Source: an uncultured Bacteroides sp.
GTDB taxonomy: Bacteria > Bacteroidota > Bacteroidia > Bacteroidales > Bacteroidaceae
Direction: 5' to 3'
Length of the DNA: 64,000 nt
Assembly (NCBI RefSeq): GCF_963666545.1
Contig: NZ_OY762899.1
Location: 186,001 to 250,000 of the forward strand
The notes under the pieces were generated by a model that saw only the letters and a list, made by a program, of their open reading frames with translations, was not told the origin of the DNA and made no database searches. The position numbers and the translations under genes were made by a program. This document shows, one piece after another, positions 36,615-45,522 of this stretch. How positions within the stretch are numbered: the first letter of the stretch is position 1; the number at the start of each line of letters is the position of its first letter.

Positions 36615-37280
36615 ATGAAAAACAAACACTTTTGTCTATTGTTTGGGCTAATGATACAGGCTGTATCGCTCTTTGCCCAAGATGTATCGATAGGAAAATA
36701 TTTGCTTTCCTTTCATGCTGGCCCATCTCGATATATGGGGAAATTTATGGGAATCACAGACTATTCTAACCAGTATCGTGACGGTTTGCGAGATGGTGTT
36801 GCGTGGAACGTTAACTACTATTATTTGACGGACAAACACTTCTTCAATTCATGGAAATTCGCACCGGGTTTCATTTATGAGGGATCACGGTACGAAAACT
36901 CTCATAGCGATGGTTCTGATAAAATTCTGATGCACTATGTTGCACCGCAACTAGCGTTATTTATGGTGAAGAAGAAATATACCTTATCCCTTTCAACAGG
37001 TCTCGGGTATCAATTTTATAAGGATAAAAGTACCGTATACGATACTCCCCGAAAAGTATCCATGAATAAGATTTCCTATAATCTATCAGCAGCAGCAGAA
37101 TATCTTTTCTCTTCTCAATGGGGCGTTTCCGGGAAAGTGAATTGGATTATGAGTAATTCAGACAGTTATTCTGTCAGATACCACGGTCAAACATGGAAAG
37201 TCGAAAGTCCTGAGTCAAGTGACGGAGGAGGAGATTTCTCTCATATCTCTTTATTAATCGGTTTAAACTATCATTTTTAA
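36615..37280 (+). CDS. Predicted outer-membrane beta-barrel protein, unknown function
   Basis: 221 residues. A signal peptide ends near SLFAQ. The rest is made of alternating hydrophobic/aromatic strands (YLLSFHAGPSRYMG, WNVNYYYLTD, FAPGFIYEGSRY, KKYTLSLSTGLGYQFY) and closes with ISLLIGLNYHF, an aromatic-ended strand typical of barrel insertion signals. I do not recognise a named family; many Bacteroidota 'outer membrane beta-barrel' proteins look like this. It is followed 12 bp later by a lipoprotein gene and is likely co-expressed with it. Confidence 0.7.
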   Translation: MKNKHFCLLFGLMIQAVSLFAQDVSIGKYLLSFHAGPSRYMGKFMGITDYSNQYRDGLRDGVAWNVNYYYLTDKHFFNSWKFAPGFIYEGSRYENSHSDGSDKILMHYVAPQLALFMVKKKYTLSLSTGLGYQFYKDKSTVYDTPRKVSMNKISYNLSAAAEYLFSSQWGVSGKVNWIMSNSDSYSVRYHGQTWKVESPESSDGGGDFSHISLLIGLNYHF

Positions 37281-37292
37281 TAAGACTGAACT

Positions 37293-37718
37293 ATGAAATA
37301 TCTAGTACTTATTTGTGCATTGTTCCTCTGTATGGCCTGCGAAGAGGACAGATCTGTTGATCCTACCATTATGCCTCAGGCAACAACGACTGGTGAAAAC
37401 ACCTTCGGTTGTTTGATGGATGGTTGGGTATATGTCAGTGGCAGATGGGGAACGCCAGTCACCACTTACTCAAAACAAGAGGGCGACACATACAATATGA
37501 CAATATCTGCGGAAGTTGATTTAAAATCCTACATAACTTTCACCATTCTCAATCCGAAGCAAGGGCAAATAGTAGATTATACCGATGCTTCTTTCGATAC
37601 TCAATCACTTGAAGATGGAAAAGTTCGCATCACCCGTATGAGCAATGGCATCATTAGTGGCACTTTCGAAGGAACTCGTATGACTAAAGGACGTTTTGAC
37701 TTGAAATATAGGGAATAA
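37293..37718 (+). CDS. Predicted lipoprotein, possibly DUF6252-like
   Basis: 141 residues with a lipoprotein signal (ALFLCMAC, Cys16) followed by acidic EEDRSVD, which suits surface export of Bacteroides lipoproteins. The segment TTTGENTFGCLMDGWVYV recalls the TGxNTFGxxVDGxxW motif of DUF6252-type lipoproteins, and the C-terminus ISGTFEGTRMTKGRFDLKYRE is beta-rich. Function unknown. It pairs with the barrel protein upstream and converges on a GH13 gene 23 bp away. Confidence 0.65.
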   Translation: MKYLVLICALFLCMACEEDRSVDPTIMPQATTTGENTFGCLMDGWVYVSGRWGTPVTTYSKQEGDTYNMTISAEVDLKSYITFTILNPKQGQIVDYTDASFDTQSLEDGKVRITRMSNGIISGTFEGTRMTKGRFDLKYRE

Positions 37719-37741
37719 AGAGACACATCTCTTATAAAGCG

Positions 37742-39439
37742 TTACAACTTTATCTTCAAAATCTTACCGCCATATGCTCCAACGAATGTTTCGGTAGCTT
37801 TGTAAGGAAGCAAGCTTATAGTCTCTTTCTTACCCGTGAGCAAGTCCGTAGCTTGGCACGATTCTATCTGAGGTATTTGCAAATAATCGAAAGCATGTGA
37901 CGGAAGATTCACTGCCACCTCTGCTGAGATGCAATCAAAGTTGACCAAAACAAGGAGTAACTCACGCTTGTGTTTCCGCAAAAAGACGTATTGCTTGTGC
38001 TCGTTAAATCTCCAACCATTCTGGTTCACATACATCAGATCAAAAAAAACGCCTTCGGATATGGCCTGTTCCTTATTACAAAGATTGAGTATATGGCGGT
38101 AGGTCTTTTGTAGGTATTTCTGTTCTTCAGTCATTTTCTTCTCATCAAACTGACCTCCGTTTCTCCACCGACGAATGCTATCTATGCTCCAATAATCAAA
38201 GATAGTTGTTCTCCCGTCTCTTCCACTGAAACCTTCATTGTCCATACCTGGTTCGCCAAGCTCTTGGCCAAAGTAAATCATCATCGGATTCGTATTCATG
38301 CAAGCAGAAACAATAAGAGCAGGGATGCCTTTGCGAGGGTCACCAATAAAGAAATCTGAGGCAATGCGTTGTTCGTCGTGGTTCTCCAGAAAATTCAGCA
38401 TTTTCTTTTCTATACCACCTAAACTTTGCCAACTACGACTAATGGTAGTGGCCGAATCGTATCCGCAGGTCACATTGCGAAGTGTGTCATACAGTCCCAC
38501 TTTGTCGTATAGATAATCGAACTTGCCACGTTGCAAATAGTTGCGATATTCGGCAGGATTGTACACCTCGGCAATGAACAGTAGCTGTGGATATTGATTC
38601 TTTATTTGTGGGATGACCCATTCCCAAAACTCCACGGGCACCATCTCTGCCATGTCACAGCGGAAGCCATCAACACCTTTTGCTGACCAAAATAGAAGGA
38701 TATCCAACATCTTGATCCACGTATCGGGGATGGGAGAGAAACAACAAGTACCACCATTTGAGTAATCTATACCATAGTTGAGCTTCACCGTTTCATACCA
38801 GTCATTTATGTTCGGGGTTGCATCAAAACGATTGTTACCCGTAGCTTTTGCAGGAAATTCTCTATAAGATTCGGCAGTACCGGCTTTAAGGTCGAACTGT
38901 CCTCGAAACTCCGATTGTGGAATGTAGTAAAAATTGTTATATGGGCTGAATGATTGATTCACATCGTCACCGGCACCAAGCTCTTCAGTACCCTTAGGCT
39001 GCACGTCAGAATGATATTGACGTGCCACATGATTGGGTACAAAATCAATAATCATTTTTAAGTTGCTTGCATGCGTACGTTTCACAAGTGCTTCAAACTC
39101 AATCATTCGTTGCTGAACATCCAAAGCCAAGTCCGGATCCACATCATAATAATCTTTTATGGCATACGGCGAACCTGCTTTGCCTTTCACTACAGCCGGA
39201 TGGTCTAGGCGAATGTTATATCGTCTATAATCTGTTTGGGTGGCATGCTCAATGATTCCTGTGTACCATATATGCGTAACGCCAAGTTTCTTTATCTCTT
39301 CAAAGGCTTTGGGAGTAAAGTCTGCAAACTTGCCGCAGCCATTGGCCACTATGTCATTGTTGTTGATGCAGTGATTGTTATCGTTACCAAACAAGCGTGG
39401 CAGTATTTGATAGATGATGATTTTCTTCTTGTAATCCAT
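37742..39439 (-). CDS. Alpha-amylase family (GH13) glycosidase, cytoplasmic
   Basis: 565 residues without a signal peptide. GH13 barrel motifs: MIIDFVPNHVAR (region I), GFRCDMAEMVPVEFW with the nucleophile (II), FIAEVYNPAEY with the acid/base Glu (III), and FLENHDEQRIASD (IV). The C-terminal beta domain carries VFLRKHKRELLLVLVNF. It probably hydrolyses maltodextrin or internal glycogen; exact bond preference cannot be read. It is 35 bp downstream of a patatin gene on the same strand and may share its transcript. Confidence 0.88.
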   Translation of the reverse strand: MDYKKKIIIYQILPRLFGNDNNHCINNNDIVANGCGKFADFTPKAFEEIKKLGVTHIWYTGIIEHATQTDYRRYNIRLDHPAVVKGKAGSPYAIKDYYDVDPDLALDVQQRMIEFEALVKRTHASNLKMIIDFVPNHVARQYHSDVQPKGTEELGAGDDVNQSFSPYNNFYYIPQSEFRGQFDLKAGTAESYREFPAKATGNNRFDATPNINDWYETVKLNYGIDYSNGGTCCFSPIPDTWIKMLDILLFWSAKGVDGFRCDMAEMVPVEFWEWVIPQIKNQYPQLLFIAEVYNPAEYRNYLQRGKFDYLYDKVGLYDTLRNVTCGYDSATTISRSWQSLGGIEKKMLNFLENHDEQRIASDFFIGDPRKGIPALIVSACMNTNPMMIYFGQELGEPGMDNEGFSGRDGRTTIFDYWSIDSIRRWRNGGQFDEKKMTEEQKYLQKTYRHILNLCNKEQAISEGVFFDLMYVNQNGWRFNEHKQYVFLRKHKRELLLVLVNFDCISAEVAVNLPSHAFDYLQIPQIESCQATDLLTGKKETISLLPYKATETFVGAYGGKILKIKL

Positions 39440-39474
39440 TTCTTGCTAGTGCTTTTGTCGTTAATGGTTGCCGG

Positions 39475-40266
39475 TTACTTCCATATTTTTCCTCTTTCTT
39501 CGATGAGCCGTGTCAACTGTTCACTTCCTGTCTTGTAGCCTAATTCAAAGATTTCTTCAGCCTTTTGTAACTCACGGTTACTGAATCCATTCAGATTATA
39601 AGGCTCTATCAATAAATCACAATGTTCAAATTCCTTGAATGTATTGGCTCTGAACATCAGATGATAAGAACGCAGAGCAATGCCCACAATGTTCATCTTA
39701 TATTTCTCCATATTAAGAGGGCTTACGTTGATGGCTACCACTTTATCACACTCTTGGCGAATGATGGTAGCAGGCAGATTCATGAACAATCCACCATCCA
39801 CATAGTGCACGCCATTGATTTTAACCGGGGCAAAGAGTACGGGCATGCAGCACGAAGCAGCAATGCGTTCGGCTATGCTTCCTTTACGAAACTGAACACT
39901 TCTGCCATGATCCAAGTCGGTTGCAGTCACAATGAGCGGTATTTTCAGTTCTTCCAGCTTTTGAGCTTTGAGGTTCGTTCTTAAGAATTCCTGAAACTCG
40001 CCCAATTCGAACAGTCCCACTTTAGGTATAACCATCCTTGTAAGGTCTTGAAACTTGTGTCCGGAGAAATAATCGAGTACTTTGTAAGGCTCATTTCCGT
40101 CAGCATAGAATACTCCCGCCAATGCACCAGCACTCACTCCGGAAATGATGTCCGGACGAATGCCATGTTCCAACAAGGCCTGCATAACGCCTAAATGAGC
40201 AAATCCCTTGATAAAGCCACCGCTTAAGGCATAACCGATATTATATGACCGAGTTGTAATTTCCAT
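39475..40266 (-). CDS. Patatin-like phospholipase (RssA/NTE family)
   Basis: 263 residues. Serine hydrolase with the oxyanion motif LSGGFIKGFAHLGV, the nucleophile in GVSAGAL (GxSxG), and the catalytic aspartate in VDGGLF (DGG). A short spacing between them and no signal peptide mark it as a cytoplasmic RssA/NTE-type lipase. It likely acts on phospholipids or lysophospholipids. A -7 box TAACTTTG (minus strand, 40295-40302) lies 29 nt before the ATG. Confidence 0.9.
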   Translation of the reverse strand: MEITTRSYNIGYALSGGFIKGFAHLGVMQALLEHGIRPDIISGVSAGALAGVFYADGNEPYKVLDYFSGHKFQDLTRMVIPKVGLFELGEFQEFLRTNLKAQKLEELKIPLIVTATDLDHGRSVQFRKGSIAERIAASCCMPVLFAPVKINGVHYVDGGLFMNLPATIIRQECDKVVAINVSPLNMEKYKMNIVGIALRSYHLMFRANTFKEFEHCDLLIEPYNLNGFSNRELQKAEEIFELGYKTGSEQLTRLIEERGKIWK

Positions 40267-40408
40267 TTCTTTTTTGTCTCTGAATACTTGCCTTCAAAGT
40301 TAAGAACATTTCCTAAGGTTTAGCTTGAGATAAAACAAAAAACTGTTAACCAAATAGATGTTTATCTTTCTTTAAGTAGTTTATTGTGTAGATTAAGAGG
40401 CTGTTTAG

Positions 40409-41920
40409 TCAAAATCCAAAGTTATCTATTTCAACTTTTTCTTTTTTCTCTTCTTTGAATGGTTTGGCTGCTATCTGCACCGGATTACCTTCAATATGAA
40501 CGGCTCTGTAGGGGCGTGCGGGACAAACATACTCGCAACCACCGCAACCTACACAAATCTCTCTGTCCACTTGAGGAATGGTTAGCCCATCTTTGTAGGG
40601 TACCATAGCAATAGCTTGAGTGGGACAATGTTCCGAGCAGGCTCCACAACTAGTATTGTCTGTGTGAACGATGCAATTTTCCAGTATGAAGACCACATAG
40701 CCGATTTGGGTAACATGTTTTTGCTGCACTGTTAAAGGTTTTATAGCAGCTGTAGGGCATACGTCGCCACATACCGTACAGTCAAAATTACAAAAACCTT
40801 TTTCAAAATCTACCGTAGGCTGCATCATTCCCTCCAAGCCGTACTCCATAAATGCCGGTTTCAATACATGAGAGGGACATTTGCTTACGCACAGATGACA
40901 TGAGGTGCAGTGTTCCTGAAAGTGTTCGAGACTGACAGATCCCGGTGGGGTCAACGGATTCTTTTTTTTATAGGCTTTGCCTGTGCTTAGTAGGGTAGAT
41001 TGTGCATGTAGCAAGGCTTGTGGAGCCACAAGTGCGGTAGTGATTCCGGCAGTCATAAAGCGACGTTTAGAAGCATCTACTCCTTGACGGGTGATGGCAA
41101 TGGAGGGCATAAAGCTTATCGCTTCTTGCCGACAATCCTCCAAACAGTCGAAACAATTCACGCAACGGCTGTAGTCTACGGCATGTGTAGATACGTTGAT
41201 GCACGAAGCCTTGCACTTAGTGGCACATATTCCGCAACTGGTACACTTGTTCAGATCAATACGTATCTTGAATACGGAGAACCGACTAAGAAATCCCAGC
41301 ACAGTACCTACGGGGCACATCGTGTTGCACCACGTACGCCCGTTTCTCCATGCCAGAAAGCCGATCAGCAAGAAGGTCGCACTTCCTATGACGACAGAGA
41401 GGATGCTACGAATGGCTATATCTACTTTGTAAAAAGTATAATTCTCTTGGCGGGAAAAGATGCTCTCCAATAGATTATTGCATAGCATGTATGCCGGTTT
41501 GAAGATGCTAGTGATCATTCTGCCATACGCACTGTAAGGGTCGAGCAGCCCCACAACGAAAGAGATCCCGAAGACGAAAGCCAAAACAGTAACTGCTAAT
41601 ACAATCCAACGTAGTAACGTCTTGGGTCTGCTATAAGTGAACTTCTTCTTTTTCTTAGCAAAGAGGCGAGAGATGCGGCTCATCACATCTTGAAAAACAC
41701 CCATGGGGCAAATCACTGAACAGTAGATTCGTCCCATAAGCAAAGTGAGCACAGTTAGAACAATCAGTATGATGACGCTTAACGAGAGTAGTGCAGGTAC
41801 GAATTGTATTTTAGCCAACCAGTGAGCACTTTCAGGTAATATTCCAGCAAAGTCCAGAAAATAAAAGGTGATCAATAGAAAAAATAAAGTCGCTATTATT
41901 ATTCGTGTTATTCTAAGCAT
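40409..41920 (-). CDS. Membrane polyferredoxin, NapH-like N-part with multiple 4Fe-4S clusters
   Basis: 503 residues. About five transmembrane helices in the first 220 residues contain CP motifs (YCSVICPMGV, WCNTMCPVGT) as in NapH. They are followed by ferredoxin modules CTSCGICATKC, CVNCFDCLEDC, CTSCHLCVSKC, CTVCGDVC, CGACSEHC and CVGCGGCEYVC, enough for about six clusters. A twin-arginine-like KRRFMTAGI between them looks like an internal NapG-type junction, so the protein may be an NapH-NapG fusion. It should pass electrons between quinol and an unknown acceptor. It lies 7 bp after DUF362, last in a four-gene operon. Confidence 0.85.
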   Translation of the reverse strand: MLRITRIIIATLFFLLITFYFLDFAGILPESAHWLAKIQFVPALLSLSVIILIVLTVLTLLMGRIYCSVICPMGVFQDVMSRISRLFAKKKKKFTYSRPKTLLRWIVLAVTVLAFVFGISFVVGLLDPYSAYGRMITSIFKPAYMLCNNLLESIFSRQENYTFYKVDIAIRSILSVVIGSATFLLIGFLAWRNGRTWCNTMCPVGTVLGFLSRFSVFKIRIDLNKCTSCGICATKCKASCINVSTHAVDYSRCVNCFDCLEDCRQEAISFMPSIAITRQGVDASKRRFMTAGITTALVAPQALLHAQSTLLSTGKAYKKKNPLTPPGSVSLEHFQEHCTSCHLCVSKCPSHVLKPAFMEYGLEGMMQPTVDFEKGFCNFDCTVCGDVCPTAAIKPLTVQQKHVTQIGYVVFILENCIVHTDNTSCGACSEHCPTQAIAMVPYKDGLTIPQVDREICVGCGGCEYVCPARPYRAVHIEGNPVQIAAKPFKEEKKEKVEIDNFGF

Positions 41921-41927
41921 AGTTGTG

Positions 41928-42863
41928 TTACATCTTTATTCGCTTGATATTCAGTTTCTCTAAATCCATCGTTCCTATTTTCAACGCTTGCCCATTGGCC
42001 AGATGCCCTACGGTATCGAGCGGCATTTCACGTATTTGATTGAAGAATTTAGCCGCAGCCGTGTCTACCGCCACAATATCCTGTGACATGAAGAGTCCTT
42101 TGGCCAATACCACATCAGAAGTAGAACGTCCGCGGGGACCGTTTGTCTTCATCACCCGATAAGCGTCCACCACATTCAGCACAGCTTTCTTTTGCAACAT
42201 ACACATATCCGCAATGCACTGCTGGAGGTCGTTTTGATGAAAGAATCCGCGATCCCACACGATGCCCATGAGATTCTTCATCGACATGGTGAGGTTGGCT
42301 CCGCCGTGATTCTTCAATACGGGTACATTGATCCATACGTCACAATTCAAGATGGCTTCGTGTATTTTAGCTTGCTTCATAATTTTTCCTCCGGGCAGAG
42401 GAGCAGTGCGATAATATGATTCCAGATGAGCAGGCATCACCTTTGCTCCCGCAGCTTTTGCTGCAGCTTCTATGCCACTGTTCTTGTAGCACTTTTGCCA
42501 GTCGTCGCATGTATGGTCAAACACCGTCACCTCTTTGGCTCCGGCAGCAAAACATTGTTTTACGATCTCTCCCACAAGTTTCGGATTGGTGTTTCCAGCC
42601 AGTTCAGGAACCTTGTCCCAACCGATATTTGGTTTTACCACCACTTTTTGTCCCGGTTTCACAAACTTCTTCATGCCTCCCATTTCGGTAATTGCACGGC
42701 GAAACATCGCTTCAGGTTCACCGCCCATTACAGCCACGAGGTCTACTTTACTTCCTCCCAACTTACTAACCGACTGTGTCAATATCTCCATGGCTTCAGA
42801 ATGCTGTATCGTCATGGCAGCACCGGTTATAGCCACTGTTCTCAGAAAATCTCTTCTATCCAT
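41928..42863 (-). CDS. DUF362 protein with twin-arginine-type signal
   Basis: 311 residues. It starts MDRRDFLRTVAITGAAM, a recognisable Tat-type leader for export of a folded, cofactor-bearing protein. The DUF362 core is present: VKPNIGWDKVPELAGNTNP, VTVFDHTCDDW, VWINVPVLKNHGGANLTMSMKNLMGIVWDRGFF, and VLNVVDAYRVMKTNGPRG. Unlike many DUF362 proteins it has no C-terminal ferredoxin module; that function may be supplied by the adjacent polyferredoxin. The reaction catalysed is unknown. Confidence 0.85.
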   Translation of the reverse strand: MDRRDFLRTVAITGAAMTIQHSEAMEILTQSVSKLGGSKVDLVAVMGGEPEAMFRRAITEMGGMKKFVKPGQKVVVKPNIGWDKVPELAGNTNPKLVGEIVKQCFAAGAKEVTVFDHTCDDWQKCYKNSGIEAAAKAAGAKVMPAHLESYYRTAPLPGGKIMKQAKIHEAILNCDVWINVPVLKNHGGANLTMSMKNLMGIVWDRGFFHQNDLQQCIADMCMLQKKAVLNVVDAYRVMKTNGPRGRSTSDVVLAKGLFMSQDIVAVDTAAAKFFNQIREMPLDTVGHLANGQALKIGTMDLEKLNIKRIKM

Positions 42864-42883
42864 AGCCTACTTACAAATTAAGA

Positions 42884-43282
42884 TTATACTATCCAGGGAA
42901 ATTTGAAACATGCCTCGTTGTACAAAGCATAATCGGCATTCCCATTTACTGCAAATGTCTTTATCAGTTTCGCCCCTTTCAACAGTTCGCGGGCAAACAC
43001 AAGGGTACTTCCTGTTTTAATCCGATCGTCTACAAGCAAGATGCGCTTATCCTTAAAATCAAAATCAATGGGTGCCACCAACTGTGGACGGTTGTACTTC
43101 GGTTGCTGATTTTCATCTCTGAGATTAATCTTTAGCAGATGTATTTTTTTTTGCAACCGTTGGTTGATGATTGCTGCCGGAACGATACCACCGTTGGCAA
43201 TGGCCACAATCACATCAAACTCTTCGCTTATCGGCAGGGTGCGAAAACGCTCCATCACCTCTTCGAATGTTTTTCCTCCCAT
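42884..43282 (-). CDS. Type I phosphoribosyltransferase family protein
   Basis: 132 residues. The PRPP-binding signature is RILLVDDRIKTGST; the first loop FDVIVAIANGGIVPAAII and a hydrophobic flap (KINLRDENQQPKYNRPQ) precede it. This is short for a phosphoribosyltransferase and closest in layout to xanthine/guanine-type enzymes, but the base cannot be assigned. The gene starts 5 bp after the ECF S component and ends 20 bp before DUF362, so uptake of a base-like compound followed by phosphoribosylation is a reasonable guess. Confidence 0.8.
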   Translation of the reverse strand: MGGKTFEEVMERFRTLPISEEFDVIVAIANGGIVPAAIINQRLQKKIHLLKINLRDENQQPKYNRPQLVAPIDFDFKDKRILLVDDRIKTGSTLVFARELLKGAKLIKTFAVNGNADYALYNEACFKFPWIV

Positions 43283-43287
43283 CTGTT

Positions 43288-43797
43288 TCAGATTTTAGCA
43301 ATAGCTTTCAACAAAGCATATCCTCCAAACAACTGAATGAGCATGCCCGGAATACCCATACGAAAATCTTGTGCGGCATCATAAAAATCACCTACAATTG
43401 CCCATTCAATAGCTGTGCCTATTAGTTGATAACCTAAGATTGCAATCAAGATGGCTCCAAGAGAGATTTTTTTACTGTAATGAGCGGCGGCAGCAGCAGT
43501 GACAGCAAGTAATCCCGATTTGATTAAGATAATTGGCAACACAGCTACCGGCGGCATTCCAAATAATAGACTGTTGGCAATAGGAGAGAAGAGTGCAGTC
43601 AGTAATCCTACTCGTAAGCCATACTTATAAGAGGCTATCAACGTAAAGAAATAAATAGGTAAAAGAGTGGGTCCACCATACGGAGTAAGGTGGCAAAGTT
43701 GGGGGAATACCAGGTTTCCTACAACAAAGAGTAAGGTGAAAAGGTACGTTCTTGAATTGCTGAGGTTCAGCGAATAGAGCTTAGCTGTTGTTTCCAT
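43288..43797 (-). CDS. ECF-type transporter substrate-binding (S) component
   Basis: 169 residues with about five or six hydrophobic helices. The segments TPYGGPTLLPIYFFTLIASYKYGLRVG and LTALFSPIANSLLFGMPP are typical of ECF S components, which bind a vitamin or precursor in the membrane. No EcfT or EcfA gene is in the window; a shared energising module elsewhere or solitary function is possible. A -7 box TACATTTG (minus strand, 43834-43841) is 37 nt before the ATG, so it heads the operon with the phosphoribosyltransferase, DUF362 and polyferredoxin genes. Substrate unknown. Confidence 0.75.
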   Translation of the reverse strand: METTAKLYSLNLSNSRTYLFTLLFVVGNLVFPQLCHLTPYGGPTLLPIYFFTLIASYKYGLRVGLLTALFSPIANSLLFGMPPVAVLPIILIKSGLLAVTAAAAAHYSKKISLGAILIAILGYQLIGTAIEWAIVGDFYDAAQDFRMGIPGMLIQLFGGYALLKAIAKI

Positions 43798-43948
43798 TAT
43801 AGTTAGAGTTAATGATATTCGATCCTTGCTCTACAAATGTACATCATTATTTCAATAAAAAAAGCTATCTGCTTGTTTATTAGGCTATAATCCTATCAAA
43901 AAACACAAAATAATCTTCAGATAAACTTTTAGAATCAGCCAAAGTAGA

Positions 43949-44662
43949 TTACAACAGACTTCTTACACTCAACCCAACCATGATCGCAATTATGAAACTG
44001 GCAAATGTGCCTATCAACACATATTCTGTTGTCTTTATATCTTTCGCGTTATTTAGCTCACCAAAACGAAAGATAGACTTCGCAGCAAGCAAAAATCCTA
44101 TCGCTTCTATCTGATTCATAAGAACAAATGTCAAGATCATAATTCTCTCTAAATAACCAATCCAGCATCCCGCATTTTGCAAGTTATTCATTATTTCATG
44201 ATTCATCCTCCACCTCTTGGTAAATAGTGATAAAAAGATGGATGAAGGTTTTAAAATCAGCAAATAAGCTATCGCAATGACCCAAAATTGTTCGTTCTTT
44301 AGCAGATACATTAAAGAATCTGCTAGTTGATTAAATTGTCCGGTAAGTGTGAGCCATAATGAAATAATAACCAATAGATGTAGACTCTGATCAATTACAA
44401 AAGAGTTAAGTCCGTCTTTCTGATTAGTTTTCCATAGATCAATAAGCAGATGAGAGATAAATATAATAGGTAGTATATACCATTTATCCCATTGTAAAAG
44501 AATACAATAGGATAAAACAGCATGTGTCAGACTGTGATAGATGTGAGAAGCGACTTTCTTCTTATTCTTGCTACTGACCAATTTATCAGATTGGATAATG
44601 AAATCAGAGAAAATATGTGCGAATAGTAGTCTGAAAAGAATGTCAAACCCTGTTATTTCCAT
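43949..44662 (-). CDS. DUF3307 membrane protein
   Basis: 237 residues. The N-terminal half has the DUF3307 pattern (LLFAHIFSDFIIQSDKLVSSKN, SLTHAVLSYCILL, FISHLLIDLWK) with histidines and aspartates in membrane helices. The C-terminal half adds further helices (IGYLERIMILTFVLMNQ, IGTFASFIIAIMVGLSV). Its function is unknown; the family often sits beside SatD, as here, where the genes overlap by 10 bp and are surely co-translated. No catalytic assignment is possible. Confidence 0.85.
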   Translation of the reverse strand: MEITGFDILFRLLFAHIFSDFIIQSDKLVSSKNKKKVASHIYHSLTHAVLSYCILLQWDKWYILPIIFISHLLIDLWKTNQKDGLNSFVIDQSLHLLVIISLWLTLTGQFNQLADSLMYLLKNEQFWVIAIAYLLILKPSSIFLSLFTKRWRMNHEIMNNLQNAGCWIGYLERIMILTFVLMNQIEAIGFLLAAKSIFRFGELNNAKDIKTTEYVLIGTFASFIIAIMVGLSVRSLL

Positions 44663-45297
44663 TCCATGTGTTCTTTTAAAAGCTGTTGGTATCTATTCAA
44701 GTATAATTCGATTAAGCCATAATTGGCTGTTAGCAATCTTTTATTGATTGTCTGAGGGGATTTCTGTAACATTTCAGCTAATTCTCTCTGAGAAACATTT
44801 TTCAATAACCAATAGTAGATTGCTTCGGCCTGAACAATGCTCCAGCTTGAGATGAGCTCATCGGCAAATGCGGTACTGACTGTGAATTCGTTGTTAAATC
44901 CTTCCCAAGGAGTTCTTAGCGCCATCTTCTCCGCTTTGCCCATTTCATCAAACTGCCTTCCTGAGTTGTGAAAAGCTTCACCATCCGACTGCACAATGCT
45001 ATTGGCTTCAAATTCTACCTTTCCTATTCCCAACGAAACTCGGGCATCCCATTTCATTGTTTCGAGTGTATTTTTTTGCAATCCACTCCTTATTAATAGA
45101 GCAATTTTTAAAGCGTTCAATACATCTGGAATAACGATTTGAAAACTATCCCCTCTAAATATCTCCATTTCGATGGGAGATATATTTTCATTTATCTCCG
45201 TTACGATATTTTTAAGCGTAGTCAACAAGATACCTCTGTTCTCTATTTCAATCTTAGTAGAATGAACGATATCACCTGTTATGATTCCTTTTAGCAT
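44653..45297 (-). CDS. SatD family protein with C-terminal helix-turn-helix
   Basis: 214 residues. The N-terminus GIITGDIVHSTKIE and the block FRGDSFQIVIPDVLNALKIALLIRSGLQ match the SatD family, whose fold resembles nucleotide-cyclase-like domains. The C-terminal 60 residues look like a helix-turn-helix (VSQRELAEMLQKSPQTINKRL). It may therefore be a sensor-regulator of its own operon. A -7 box TATATTTG (minus, 45342-45349) lies 45 nt upstream and three palindromes cover the region before it. It is translationally coupled to DUF3307. Confidence 0.82.
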   Translation of the reverse strand: MLKGIITGDIVHSTKIEIENRGILLTTLKNIVTEINENISPIEMEIFRGDSFQIVIPDVLNALKIALLIRSGLQKNTLETMKWDARVSLGIGKVEFEANSIVQSDGEAFHNSGRQFDEMGKAEKMALRTPWEGFNNEFTVSTAFADELISSWSIVQAEAIYYWLLKNVSQRELAEMLQKSPQTINKRLLTANYGLIELYLNRYQQLLKEHMEWK

Positions 45298-45341
45298 AAT
45301 ATATAGTATCTCCCTTTGAGGTTATTCATCTAATTACTTTG

Positions 45342-45349
45342 CAAATATA
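45342..45349 (-). promoter_or_regulatory. -7 element of the satD operon
   Basis: Minus strand TATATTTG, a perfect match. A TTG 19 nt upstream falls inside the first palindrome at 45365-45388, so a protein bound there would block the -33 region. Confidence 0.65.
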
Positions 45350-45364
45350 ATGTTATTTTGCAAT

Positions 45365-45444
45365 AAATCAACCTATAGTAGTTGATTTTCATAAATCAAC
45401 CATTATCAGTTGATTTATTGAAATCAACCTCTGGTAGTTGATTT
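45365..45444. repeat. Three evenly spaced 24-bp palindromes (operator array)
   Basis: AAATCAAC, 8 nt, GTTGATTT occurs at 45365-45388, 45393-45416 and 45421-45444. The 8-bp arms are identical in all three; only the centres differ (CTATAGTA, CATTATCA, CTCTGGTA). The repeats start exactly 28 bp apart with 4-bp spacers. They lie upstream of the satD promoter and overlap its -33 region. Confidence 0.95.
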
Positions 45445-45522
45445 ATTCTCTTTACTGAATCAGAACAAAAAGAGATGCAGAACTTTCATTGCAACGGATG
45501 TAAAAACGATATTTGGGATAGA

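Noticed and set aside
37742-39439. Polysaccharide utilisation locus around the GH13 enzyme
   Set aside because: No SusC/SusD pair or hybrid two-component regulator nearby, and the enzyme has no signal peptide.
45365-45444. Possible mini-CRISPR array
   Set aside because: Only 4-bp spacers and dyad-symmetric units; no cas genes. Operator sites fit better.
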